Below, in pieces: positions 51,672 through 62,559 of a stretch of DNA of 64,000 nucleotides. Source of the stretch: Eutypella sp. D-1. Taxonomy: Eukaryota; Ascomycota; Sordariomycetes; Xylariales; Diatrypaceae. The translations under genes and the position numbers were made by a program. The stretch's first letter is position 1. Each line of letters begins with the position of its first letter. The notes under the pieces were generated by a model. That model ran no database searches, had not been told where the DNA came from, and saw only the letters and a program-made list of their open reading frames with translations. The stretch lies in the NCBI GenBank assembly GCA_023313575.1, contig JAJTTP010000036.1, forward strand, positions 1-64,000, in the 5' to 3' direction.

Positions 51672-52337
51672 TCACAGCTTGGTTCTTTGAATTTTTATCC
51701 AGGTGCCGCTGCCAACTGCATACTCCTCGCCCTTCTCGCCCTTCACCACGATCTGGAAATGAGCCTTCTTGCCCTCTAGCCCCGTTAGGGTCGCGGTCGC
51801 GAGCACAACCGAGGGCGTGGGTATCGGCCGGCGGTAGGCGACCTCCAACCGGGCGGTGAAGTAGCCCAGGCCGCGGAAGTCCTGGGCATCGGGCGGGAGG
51901 GCGCCCTTGGCCTTGGCCTGGGCGTTCACGAGGTCATTCTGGAAGATTAGCGAGCCCATGGCCTCGTCGATCACCGCAGCGATAAACCCCCCGTGCGCCG
52001 TGCCGTTATACCCGTTAACACCCGGCCGGAGATCGAAGAGCAGTGACGAGGACCGCAGCACGAACGGCAGGTCTGGGTGCTGCTCGGCGGAGCGCAGGGC
52101 CGGTATCGGGTCCTGGTAGAACCCCAAGCAATGGGGCACGGCCGACTCGCTGTCCAGCGTGTGCTTGAACAGCTCGTCGTACGAGGGGAAGCGGCCCTCG
52201 GGCAGCCGTTCGGGCCCCATGCGCGACGCCGGAAGGAAGGTGACGGTCCCCGGCGCCCGAAGGAGGCTTGCGGCCCAAGGTACGGCCGCGAAGTACTCGT
52301 TGAGGCTGCTCAGCGCCTCCCGTGCTTCGTCCCGCAT
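51672..52337 (-). CDS. Hotdog-fold thioesterase (4HBT/PaaI-like)
   Basis: Single exon, 221 aa. The hotdog helix is clear: NGYNGTAHGGFIAAVIDEAMG near residues 107-127, followed by the sheet AYRRPIP...ATLTGLEGKKAHFQIVV. The N-terminal ~80 residues (with CLGFYQDP) are typical of fungal members of this family. It probably hydrolyses an acyl-CoA or acyl thioester in the cytosol; in clusters such enzymes release or edit acyl intermediates. Composition is odd: 52201-52260 is 46/60 G+C, far above the neighbouring genes, which could mean transfer or different codon selection. Appears intact. Substrate cannot be inferred. Confidence 0.85.
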   Translation of the reverse strand: MRDEAREALSSLNEYFAAVPWAASLLRAPGTVTFLPASRMGPERLPEGRFPSYDELFKHTLDSESAVPHCLGFYQDPIPALRSAEQHPDLPFVLRSSSLLFDLRPGVNGYNGTAHGGFIAAVIDEAMGSLIFQNDLVNAQAKAKGALPPDAQDFRGLGYFTARLEVAYRRPIPTPSVVLATATLTGLEGKKAHFQIVVKGEKGEEYAVGSGTWIKIQRTKL

Positions 52338-53995
52338 CGTGGGCCGACTGGTCTCCTGGGTTCGCGCTGCTCGCGTAGGATGATGATATGGTGGTAAAAT
52401 GGTGACAAATGTGGTGGTACTCGCCCGTATAACAATTTTACGCTGTGGTTAATTCAATGAGATGTCATTTCGTAACGAAAGCTTGGGTGAGGAATGGTAA
52501 AACTACGATAGGGGCGGGTCGTTGTAAATGGTTGTCACATGGGTGGATACCAACCAATGACTAGCCGCGGCACCGCGGAAAGTGAAGTTAGCGCTTTGGC
52601 CAAGTTTCCTATTTGCGGCGGGTTTGAGATCACAATAGCGTATAATGCCGAGTCCGATACTGGATAGCTAATCGGTCACGCAATTGCCACCGGATATCAC
52701 CATAACAACAATCGCGCTCGGGCATCGTCTGGTAATTGGAAGGGCGCGCAAAATAGCTCAAAACTGTCTACCGGGTAAGTAATTAGACATCGAAGATAGA
52801 TTGCATCGCTTGGCCAATACAGCATCGTCTATAAGGTTACGAGGAAAGGACTCTGCAGCGCTCCTCACCCCCATGCGCTTACGTTGCTACCATATCCTTT
52901 TCATATTATTATTATCCCTTTAGATATTTGAAGGGGCCGCTAGGCTTGTCGACGGTATGTATCACGTGGCGGTTGTGATAACGATATTAGACCAGTGGTC
53001 CATTTTGGTATAAGTGGTTTGTAAGAGTGACCCTCCAAGCGGTAGCTATTACAACATTAAACCCAACCTCTGCTAACTCGTCCGTTCTTGATCTATTTCA
53101 GATTTACCCTGATATCGCCCTTGAGCCTCGGTCGCCTTAAAACTTTTCGATCAGTATGCGAGTAATGTGGAGAGGAGGCTAGGAGGAGCGGACGCCATCA
53201 CCTAGTAAACCTTACCCCCTTTCAACTTTTCTATGCTCCACCTTCTGTTCTGGGAGATTTTCTAGCTCTTCTACAGTTACTGATTGGCCATATGTCCGGA
53301 CGCTAATATAGATCGGATGTATAATTAAGAAAAAAATGCTATTCCACCGTCAAAGCTGAAGACTAGACATGTACCGTACATACTATTTCGCACGACCACG
53401 CTATTATTGACATCAAGACGATTACGCCGCTACCGCTGGCCGACAAGTCCACAGAGCCACCTCCTTTCATCTACCTAATGTCGAGAGAAACCACTCGAAG
53501 GAACCGTTGATAGAAGTCGATTACTGCCTCATGCGAGTTCGTCCAGCAACCTCCCTCCAGAGTAGCTTCACGCACCCCCCATAATTTGATAGTAATCTTT
53601 AGATTGCAAGCCACCATTCAGACATAAGTCACATTACGTCGCAGAGAGATGCCCAGAATCGTATCCTCGAGCACGCATAGAGATCCAACGGCGCTGCTCA
53701 GGCGTGCGTGGCCAAGCCAGGTATCATAGAAGATCCAAACAAGACAGTCACATTGGCAAAGTTCGGGAGGACGGTTCTGCGCTCAGTTGTAGGCCCTCCA
53801 AAGTGAATATTGACATCATCGCCGTTGTTATGCTCAGTCAGACTGTTAGCCGCTTCGAAAAGGATACATTACGGAGTGAGGTTTTGATTCGAATTCGGAT
53901 TGATCGGGTCATGCTTGGGGTAGGTTTTAATCAAGCTCAAGACTCAGTTGCATAGCTCATCTGGAAGACGGAACCTCTCGCACGACTTGTCGAAG
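52338..53995. other. Intergenic, no gene recognised
   Basis: 1.66 kb of normal composition. A plus-strand frame at 53704-53955 has no family resemblance. Contains the upstream region of the thioesterase and the 3' flank of the next gene. Confidence 0.45.
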
Positions 53996-54958
53996 TCAAG
54001 GCGGGGCAATGGCGTTGCTCCTCCGCGTCCGCACCTGTTTATCTAACTTGATTGTCGAAAGCACATGGCAGCTGAAAAGTATCAACCAAAAAAGACACGC
54101 AACTCCTGCTGCTAGAAAGACGATAGCAATGGAAAGCAAAGCAATTCCGTAGCTCAAGTTATGGAACGGCTGATTTTCAACGAGCTGCTGCGTACCCAGC
54201 CCGACTTGCATCGCTGATAGAGTCACACTTATGAAGACAAACGCCGATAGAAGCCAGGAGAAGTTTCTCTCGAAGAATGCCTGATACCACGTGCTCATAG
54301 AAAGGTAGCCCCGCATGAAGTTTTCATACGACCACATGGACGGTAAGAAGCGTGTCATTGAGTTGAGTCGCGAGAGTCGGAGCTCGCCGTAATGGTAACG
54401 TCGATCCACCTGTGTTAGGCTGTTGTGGTCTATGTTCCGTAGAAATTCTTTCATGAACTCGGTCCACTTCAACCATTCTATGTCGGGAGGAATAAGGTTT
54501 ACAGTTTGGGCCAATATGAAGTCGCTCTTGTGTCCAATAAGCCAGGAGTAGCTAAGCAATAGCCCGACTGCGCTCTGGTATAGCGCCACGTCGGAACACA
54601 AATGATTGGCCCAAAACACATGACAGAGAAGAAAGTCGGGTAGAGGCTTAAGAAGTAATTTCGTTCTGTGCCATATCAGATGTTCATCTGGTCGTTCTGT
54701 AAGGTAGATCTCGCGACCCATCATCCTCTGACGCTGGAGAGGTCGTGCTGGGAGTGGAAGCCCTGCCAGCCATAGATGGTCATAGAGCTTGTCTAGTCGT
54801 AGTGTCCGAAGCTCAGTAGCCAGGAAATTCTCCATATCTTTCTCTGGTATTATGGGGGGCATCTCGCGACACCTGTGTACCAATGCGGGGAGAGTGAGTT
54901 GAGAGGGATCTGCAATAAGGCTACTTGACGTTCGGAAAGGTGGCGTTCGGGCATGCAT
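53996..54958 (-). CDS. DUF6601-like fungal membrane protein
   Basis: Single exon, 320 aa. Resembles the fungal DUF6601 family: a LDKLYDHLWLAGLPLPARPL block near residue 53, GREIYLTE near 80, LLSYSWLIGHKSDFILA near 135, YGELRLSRLN near 190. The C-terminal half has two or three hydrophobic helices (WLLSAFVFISVTLSAMQVGL; GIALLSIAIVFLAAGVACLFWLILF), so it is an integral membrane protein. Function unknown in the family. The start is the first ATG of the open frame; the first ~40 residues are variable and the true start could be the Met near residue 33. No sign of damage. Confidence 0.75.
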   Translation of the reverse strand: MHARTPPFRTSSSLIADPSQLTLPALVHRCREMPPIIPEKDMENFLATELRTLRLDKLYDHLWLAGLPLPARPLQRQRMMGREIYLTERPDEHLIWHRTKLLLKPLPDFLLCHVFWANHLCSDVALYQSAVGLLLSYSWLIGHKSDFILAQTVNLIPPDIEWLKWTEFMKEFLRNIDHNSLTQVDRRYHYGELRLSRLNSMTRFLPSMWSYENFMRGYLSMSTWYQAFFERNFSWLLSAFVFISVTLSAMQVGLGTQQLVENQPFHNLSYGIALLSIAIVFLAAGVACLFWLILFSCHVLSTIKLDKQVRTRRSNAIAPP

Positions 54959-55918
54959 CGCGATAGTAAAAGGCTAGGGTCCTTGGCTACAGTGTGGTCT
55001 ATATGAGGCAGTACCAGAGAACTAGGAGCGCTTTTAACTCGATGAAACCACCTGAGTGCTGATAACGGCTGTAAAGTGAGATATTACAGTGCATGAAAGT
55101 TAGAAAATGTAATAACTAATAATTAATAATGCAGACTTTTATATCAAACGATCCTGAGTTCCTCGCTCCTCATTGGATAATCGAATCTTATTGGGTCATA
55201 AACTGTCCATTAGGCTGAGGCTAGGGAACGGGTACCCGTGGGTAACCCATCATTACCCGGCGTTTTTAATGGGTAGCTAGCGGGTACCCATCACCTAAAG
55301 ATTTTACCCATGGGTACCCATTGGGTAAATATTTAAATGCCAAGATGCCCATGGGTCGGTGGGTAAAAATCGATGGGTGGGTATTCCCTAGCCTTACATG
55401 ATTAGGCAGTCATTCGACCCTCTTCCCGCAAGATGCCTATCACAAAAGCAAGTGATACATTTACAAGAGATGGGTTACAAACGTGCCAGTTGCATAAAAC
55501 AGAATGCAAACAATTTTGAGCGGCAGGATTATAGGTGTGGTGTCAAGAAAGAAGGCATAGAAAGGAGGGAAAGGCGGATTGATGCTATTTGCTACTGCCC
55601 CGCAGCGAACTTTTGACTGCCACGTGGCGTTCCATGCTTATTCAGCCTGAGGCTCAGCTGACCGCGAGTCCACAAGAAGCAATGCTGTCCTATTACGCTC
55701 AAAGATCGAAGATCGTATATGGTGGGGAAATCGTAGATTGTCATAAAGGAAAGATCTCTAGTTACAGGATGGGAGGTTCATCCGTCTCATATACCCTGGC
55801 GACCACCGGCTGGCTGTAAGGTGATCTAATCAACTATGTCCGATCTTTCCCCTTTTCAGATTAGTCCCCACTGAGTAAGGCTTAACTGGCCGTGACATAT
55901 CGAGTCTGACGGGCATCT
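54959..55918. other. Intergenic, contains a MITE
   Basis: Holds the promoter of the DUF6601-like gene, the MITE at 55218-55394 and the 3' flank of the SNF2 gene. Short frames at 55398-55616 and 55589-55819 are not credible as genes. Confidence 0.5.
55218..55394. repeat. MITE with 11-bp terminal inverted repeats
   Basis: Perfect inverted ends AGGCTAGGGAA (55218-55228) and TTCCCTAGCCT (55384-55394). The 177-bp interior is built from GGGTACCC and its relatives (at least eight GGGTA/TACCC words in both orientations), giving strong self-complementarity. TAGGGAA-type ends with GGGTACCC-rich sub-termini are reminiscent of hAT-derived MITEs. An 8-bp target duplication is not visible; attaggc occurs on both sides but not directly at the ends. 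No coding capacity and no RIP. Confidence 0.7.
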
Positions 55919-58900
55919 TCACAGCTTTTTTGGCAGATCATCACCGCGAGTTAAAGCGGTGGATTGTATCAGCGTGCCAAGCGTCTTCAGGTATGCGATC
56001 CTTCTTTGGCTTTCGGAAACCTCTTGACTGGAAGACTGGAGACCACCTTTTAGTGCATGTTGCATTTTCATTACCTGACGCGACTCGATGATCTACGGCA
56101 AGTGTTAGTACACGAATTTTCTACTCTGTGAAAGATTCCCGTAATAATAACATGAAATTTACCTCTTCGATGGTGTTTTTCATAATATAGCGGATAACAC
56201 ACACTTCTTTCTCCTGACCTAAGCGAAAAGCGCGGCCAATTGCTTGTTCTTCAGCATACGGATTCCATTGAGGTTCAAGAATGTGAATCCGACTAGCCAC
56301 AGAAAGGTTGTTTAGCCTGTCGGTGAGAGTGTTAACCGATTTGAGTTGGATAAAGAAATTCGGAAGACGTTCGAATCATCTTACCCTTCGGCGCCTGTTC
56401 CTATGGTCATAAGAAGCACCCGAACCGATGGGCTGTTCTGGAAGTCAATAAGAACCTTTTTTCGTTCTGAGTCGCGAAGTCTCCCGTCTACCCGGCCAAA
56501 CACAACACCTTCCCTTTCGAAAGCGTTGCTAACAAGATCAAGGCTACGTGTCCAGAAGGAAAATATAATGCTATGTTGAGGTTGATTAGTAACAGGTAGT
56601 CGTGGTATCCAGATAGAACCCCTACCTTTTGTGCTGGGAACAATGCTTCTTTATATCAACAAGAAGAGCCACTAATTTGGATGGATATACTAAGTCATCC
56701 TCAGTAGAGGGCATGGTGGAAGATAAGCCGGCCTCAGGTGCATGTGGGACATCTTGCTGCTTGTCGCTATTTGTGGTTGGTGAAGTATTCGCATCATCTT
56801 CTAAAGTTCTTTCGGTATCCCTCAAGGCAAGGAGCTGGCCACAGTTCCCGCATCCCATTTGATGATTGGAACCCATCTGTTGATCTCCAGATTCATCTTT
56901 GATATTTGGCGGTAGCTCAAAACCACAATGTGCACAAATATCCTTACCGCTATGCTGCAAAAGGCTGGCGACTTCATCTGGCCGAAAAAGCTCGGTGTTA
57001 CTGGGACCTGGATTGATAGGACTGGTGATGCCAGTGTTGCAAAATATGCGCAGTTTGAAAATAGCCATTAGAATCAATCTGCCCCCACCTTTGCCCGACC
57101 GGTCATTCACAGCCGCTTTGATGGACCTTTCACAGGAGACAACAAGGCTGTCGTAGGCCCGTCTCTCAACATCTGTTAGAGGCTGGCGGCATTCTTCGAA
57201 CTTGACGCCGAGGCTGAAAAGTATGGTATATGTGCTCCGTCTAAGACATATGCAGCCAAGGAGAAGTTTGAGATTTCCGTAATCAGGTCTCGATAGAGCA
57301 CCTAGTATCTTCTTTCTTCCCGATATATGGCTTTGAAAACTCTTGGCGTCGGCTAGGAGAGGAACTCGCAGGAAGCTTACGAGCGAGGACAAGTCGTCGA
57401 GGGAGTTTTGAACCACAGTTCCGGTCACACACCACCGAATTGACGCGCAAAGCCTATTTACGGCTTTGAACTGTTTCGTAGCTCGATTTCGGATAACATG
57501 AGCTGATGATGTAAGTAACGTCAAACATAGCATGCGAGGGATAAAAATGTTGTCCAATTACCTTCATCGAGAATTAGTCGGTACCAGTGAAAGCGATCAA
57601 GCACACCACCTCCACGGGTGAAATCTGCTGCCAATGTGCCGTACGTTGAGATAACGATATTGTACGGTAACGATGCCGACAACTGAAGCATTCGGTTGGG
57701 CCCATGATACTTGTACACAGACAAGACGCCCGGCGAGACGTGTCTCCATGAAATTAGCAACTTTTCCCAATGGGCGGTATTCTAGGGCTATACTTTTGAA
57801 TCTGTTCAATCCATCCATCTAGTAACACTAAAAGCGTTTAGCATCTTCACTCACGAGTAGAAAAATATAGGGGAACTGACAGGTAGAAGGAACAATAACG
57901 AGCGTGGATTTGACGGGCATCACTGGGGAATTGGCTGGATCGTCGCTTGAATGGATTCTTGCCGCAAAGCATGCCGCTGAATCAAGAGTCGCCACGATAC
58001 TCGTGATCATTGTCAAGGTTTTACCGAGACCCATTCCATCTGCAAGTATACCTCCACGCATATCCTCTGGTGTCGTACATGTTGACCCAGTGATTATGTG
58101 TTTGTGTCTAATTGCAGTGTCAGGCAGGTTACTTCGCAAGCTAAAGGGGGAATAAATATACTGCAGAACATCCGATGCCGCGGATTCTAGTCTCCACAAG
58201 CTCCTCGGGCTTGGGGTTCCGACGCCCTCCCTACGCATTATAAAATCAACGCCTTCCTTTTGGTGGCTGATGACAACTGTCAGCATATAGTGGGGACGGA
58301 ACAATTGAATAACACTACCTCAAAAGTTTGGTATCAATGCCTTCATCGATATCGATCTCTCGCAAATATTCGTGTCCTGGCAGATTATCAATCACAGCAG
58401 GGAGATCCACATCCCCGTCATCATCTGATTTATTAAGAGGATCAACTGGAATCGGGGCTAGGGGAGTATCGTTGCGAAAAGAGACTCCAGAAATTTGAAG
58501 GTATTGGGGGTTTTCGTAATTCACAAAGGCAGGTACTGGATGCGGATGCTGGAGGAAGAGACGGCACCTGCAGAGATGCCTGGCGAGCATATCTCCAAGA
58601 TTTCGAGGGCCATAAATAAGAACATCGATTTTACACGTTAAATTGGGTAAAATAGAGCTCGAAGGCGCTGCCGCTGCCGCGATATTCTGCTTTAGCCTGG
58701 TCTTCGAAATAAGACCCGAATAACTGAGTGCTGCTCTGGAGGGAAAAGAATGAAGTGCGTATTGTGTTCGATTGTTCATTGTAGCCAGAAAGATTCCATT
58801 GGAGAGGATCTCGCAACGATCATCCTTTAAATCTAGTTCAAGATGGGCAAGAACATCACTATCTCCCTCAATCTCGCTTAGGTAAATGTTTTGGCGTGAT

Positions 58901-59363
58901 TGGGATTGGACTATGCGGACTTGAACGTCTGTGATCTGTAACATGTCAACCACTACGGTGGGTCGGACACCTCTGCGTCGAGACCTACCATTCCGAAACA
59001 TATTCTCTCACATTGCTGGCCATCGATGCTGTCATCATAATTACTGGCAACAGACATAAGTGGGGATACTATAGCTTGCGATGTTTGTAGCGCCGTCAGT
59101 AAGGCTAGAATAGACGATGGCAGTGTGAATTGTCAGCGGCTGGGAAGTTTGAGATACACAAAAGCAGTTTATTGTGACTGTACATTATCCTATGGCGACT
59201 GCATGTTTGAAAACCGATTGGAAGAAATTTAGGGAAACAATTACCCACCTGTGGAGTGCGTCGAGTCCGCTGAGGCCTTATTTCTTTTCCTAGGAAATGC
59301 AAAATGTGCATCTCGGCCGCTATCCACGCCCACCTCCAATAACCGCTTTGCAGTGTTATTCAT
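55919..59363 (-). CDS. SNF2-family ATPase, Rad5/HLTF-like
   Basis: Ten exons, ~945 aa: 59363-59249, 59104-59000, 58952-58319, 58266-57881, 57818-57794, 57743-57562, 57502-56626, 56570-56385, 56316-56163, 56092-55919. Phases agree from exon 3 to the stop. Helicase motifs: HQKEGVDFI (Q-like), GGILADGMGLGKT (I), LILDEAH (II, split by an intron), RWCVTGTVVQN (III), SIIFSFW (IV), LLMTIGTGAEGLN (V) and QAIGRAFRLGQ (VI). A Cys pair cluster (CAHCG...CGNCG) sits between the lobes where Rad5-type proteins carry a RING. It would remodel chromatin or act in DNA repair in the nucleus. Motif III has VV where PI is usual. Exon 2-3 joining is uncertain: a 47-nt intron (GTTTCG donor) fits; a 32-nt alternative keeps CFGM. 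Intact otherwise. Confidence 0.85.
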
Positions 59364-59633
59364 AGATATGCCGAGATCGAGGGAACTCAATGAATAATAA
59401 GAGGGGGGGAAATGGTTAGATGTTGATAGCTTTTTGTGTGAAATTAAAATAGTCACAATTATTGCCTAGGTATGAGATGTGTGAAAAGGAGAGTCGCAGG
59501 GTTTAAGGGTAGGCTACATATAGCCGGGACATGTAGCCGGGCAGCTGCCAGGGTCGTATACTTATTAGCAGGATTTTAATAATACCGGGTAGTTACTTTG
59601 CCTCATGTTATCAGTCCTCGATTTCAAAGTGTG
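59364..59633. promoter_or_regulatory. Upstream region of the SNF2 gene
   Basis: About 270 bp of normal composition between the SNF2 ATG and the hairpins at the AT-rich boundary. No promoter element could be assigned by eye. The short distance means the promoter lies next to DNA that was a RIP target and is probably heterochromatic. Confidence 0.4.
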
Positions 59634-59678
59634 GCAGCGCCTGCGGCGCTGCAACGTGGCCCGGGCTTCGCCCGGGCC
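59634..59678. repeat. Two adjacent perfect hairpins at the compartment boundary
   Basis: First: arms GCAGCGCC / GGCGCTGC, loop tgc (59634-59652). Second: arms GGCCCGGGC / GCCCGGGCC, loop ttc (59658-59678). AT-rich RIPped DNA begins about 10 bp further on. The second shares its GGGC-ttc-GCCC core with the Copia LTR hairpin and the hairpin in the P450 insertion. Could be the terminus of the mutated element to the right. Confidence 0.75.
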
Positions 59679-59689
59679 CAGGTATTTTA

Positions 59690-60907
59690 AGGCTTAAATG
59701 TACCGATTAAACCCTTTTTATAAAAACTTAATATATTTAAATTGATATAAAATAAAATTATTTTATTATATGCTTTTAATTTTAATTAAACCTAAGTTTA
59801 TTATATATATATTTAAAATAGTTTTAATATATAATTTATATAAATTATTATTTTAAATATTATTTTATTAATATATTATAATTACCGGTTAATATAAAAA
59901 AGTAATTATAATAAATCAAATAATGTTATAAAAAAATCTTAAGCAAAGTGGGTGGCCTTAGGCCACTTATTTATTAATAGCTTTTTAAAGATTTTATATA
60001 TAAAAATAAATTTAATAAAAAGGTATAAATAACGTTATTATATTTTTAATATTAACTTAAACCACCGTAACTCCGTTTAAAATCGCCTTTTGTTTAATTA
60101 ATAAAAGCGGGTTTTTAAATATATATATAATATTTTTTTAAAAAAAACCGAAATAAAAGTGGCTTAAATTAATTAAAGTAAGTAATTATTATAAAGTTTT
60201 AATTAAAAAAGAACCGGAGAAAGTATAAATAAACGCTTTATAAAAACGTTTAAATAAATATTATCTTATTATTTACCATAATATTATAAATATAAAATAT
60301 TTATAATAATTACCCCCGGTTAAAAAAAAGTAATTACGGTTTATAATTAAGTAAATAATAAATAACACCGTTAATAAAGAAAAGTAAAAATAAATAAAAA
60401 TATATAAATAAAAATAAAACCCGAAAAGGTAAATAAAAAAAAGAAATAAACGTTATTATCGGAAATAAAAACGTCCATCGTTAATAAAAACGTTTAATAA
60501 AGTAAAAAAGAAATTCGTAATTTACCGCTTATTTAATAAAACGCGTTTATATTTAATTATCGGTCGGGATTATAATTATTTACCGGGTAATTAAATTAAA
60601 AAAAAATAAATTAATTAAAAAGTAAATAAGTATTTATTTTAAATAATAACGTTTAATTAAGTAAAAAAATGTTTAAACGTTAGTATCCGGTTAAATAAAC
60701 GGTAATGTAAATATAAAATTTTATAAATAATAATTATTACGTAAAAAACGTTTTAATTATTATTATCGTTATTTTTATAATTATTAATTAATATTATAAT
60801 AATTTATAAAACGATTAAATATAAATTAACGTAGTAAAATTAATAAAAAGATAACTTTTAATCGTTATTATAATTATTATAATTATTTATAATATTATTT
60901 AATTAAT
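59690..60907. other. RIP-degraded AT-rich repeat, unclassified
   Basis: RIP-like composition, no readable transposon motifs. Contains a near-perfect GC palindrome GTGGCCT-t-AGGCCAC at 59952-59966. Ends at the target site tagta of Gypsy C. Confidence 0.5.
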
Positions 60908-60912
60908 TAGTA

Positions 60913-61326
60913 TGTTATGGCCTGACTAGGCCAAGTGGGGGCTGGTAACCCTATTCGTTAACGGTACTGCCGGAAAAATAAAAACGTAAACCAGCCACAT
61001 TTAATAAGCTATAAAAAAAGCCATACATGGATCCGTTATAATTTATAGATTTAAAAGTATTAATTAAATCCGTTACAATTTAAAGATTTAATATAATTAT
61101 ATATTCTAATATTAGGAATAAAAAATATAAATAATATATAATTACGTTTATTACCTTTTTTTTAAATAACTTTTAAACTTACCAGTTTATAATATAACTT
61201 AATTACTTAAAGCACTTTTTTTTTTTTTATTACCAAACGTAATTACTTATTACTTAAAACCTTAATACTTTTATTAACATAAACCCTTTAACTGGATTAA
61301 TAATTAGGAATAAACCAGCCGTTATA
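60913..61326 (+). repeat. 5' LTR of Gypsy C (U3 type 1)
   Basis: 414 bp, TGTTATGGCCTGACTAGGCC at the start with the small GGCCT-gact-AGGCC hairpin, GCCGTTATA at the end. Nearly identical to the 5' LTR of element A apart from C/T and G/A changes. Confidence 0.92.
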
Positions 61327-61559
61327 CGTTATAAGCTTTTATTTAATAATATTATTAGCTTTAAATAATATCCGATATTATATTTTCCTTAAACCAAAAC
61401 TTTTAATAAATTATTTAATAATTATTCGAATAAATCGAATAAATCGAGTAAACGGTAATTATATTTACGAACTAAAAGGTTACACCTGTTAAATTTAAGC
61501 TTAAAAAACTTAAACCTTATAATGGTATTACCCCCGTACGACCTTTTTTTATTATAACC

Positions 61560-62300
61560 GTAATTTATTTATATTAATAACGTTATATATATACCACGGA
61601 AATTAATAAAATTTTTAATATTATATTATGCTTTATTAAAAGGATAACTTAATGGTTTAAACCCATTTTAAATGCTTTCGTAAAAATAAAAAATAAAAAA
61701 AGATTTATAAAAATTAAACGTTTTTTTAAAAAGTATAAAAATTTCGAAAAAAAAGTAAAAGCTAATTATAAAAATCCGGATAAAGCCTAAGCCGTTACGT
61801 AATAACTTTTAACTTTTAATTAAAAAGGGGCAGTTTATACGTATACCGCATAATTTAAATAGCTTATTATTAAAACAGATTAAATTAATAATAAATCCTT
61901 TATCGATACGTTTTATTAAGGATTTAAAAACTTAATTAAAAATAAAATTATTACGTAAAACAAATTAGATATTTTCGATAAATTCGTTACCTTAATAATT
62001 AAAATCGATAATAAACAATTTAAATAATAATAAGAAAAAAAAGGATATTATATACTTAAAAGATCCAAAAGATACCAAAATAATAAAAATTAAAACTAAA
62101 AACCTACCGACACATTTTACGGAACGGCACCAGGACCTATATCGCTTAATATAATACGAAAAAATAAGTAATAAATTAAATGTTATAATTATAATAAAAT
62201 AAGACATTTTAAAAAAAAATATAAAAGATTTAAATAAAATAGAAATTAAAAACTTATACTTAAAAGAAAATAACCTTTTATTAATAAAAAAACGCTCGGA
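61560..62300 (+). pseudogene. Gag remnant with CCHC knuckle (Gypsy C)
   Basis: Same capsid blocks as in element A. The knuckle at 62181-62222 keeps the first Cys and the His, but the second and last Cys codons read TAT (Tyr). In element A it is the His that is lost and the last Cys that is kept, so the two copies were mutated independently. The minus-strand open frame at 61992-62207 is only a shadow. Confidence 0.8.
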
Positions 62301-62559
62301 ATAATCCGCCGTATATACTCGGATAATAACATTTATTAATAAAGATTATAAAAAACTAAATAATTAATTTAAGCCGTAATAAAACGATAACATTAATAAT
62401 AATAAAATAAATACCTCGATAACGATAAAAAAAAAGCTTTTATAAAAACTTATTTTATAAAAAAGAAAAAAATAAAACGATTAATTAATTGGTTTAAAAA
62501 ATAATAAAACTATAAACCATAAAAGATATACGGCATTTATATTAAACAATCTTAATAAC

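Noticed and set aside
61992..62207. 71-codon minus-strand frame
   Set aside because: Antisense shadow of the Gypsy C gag remnant.
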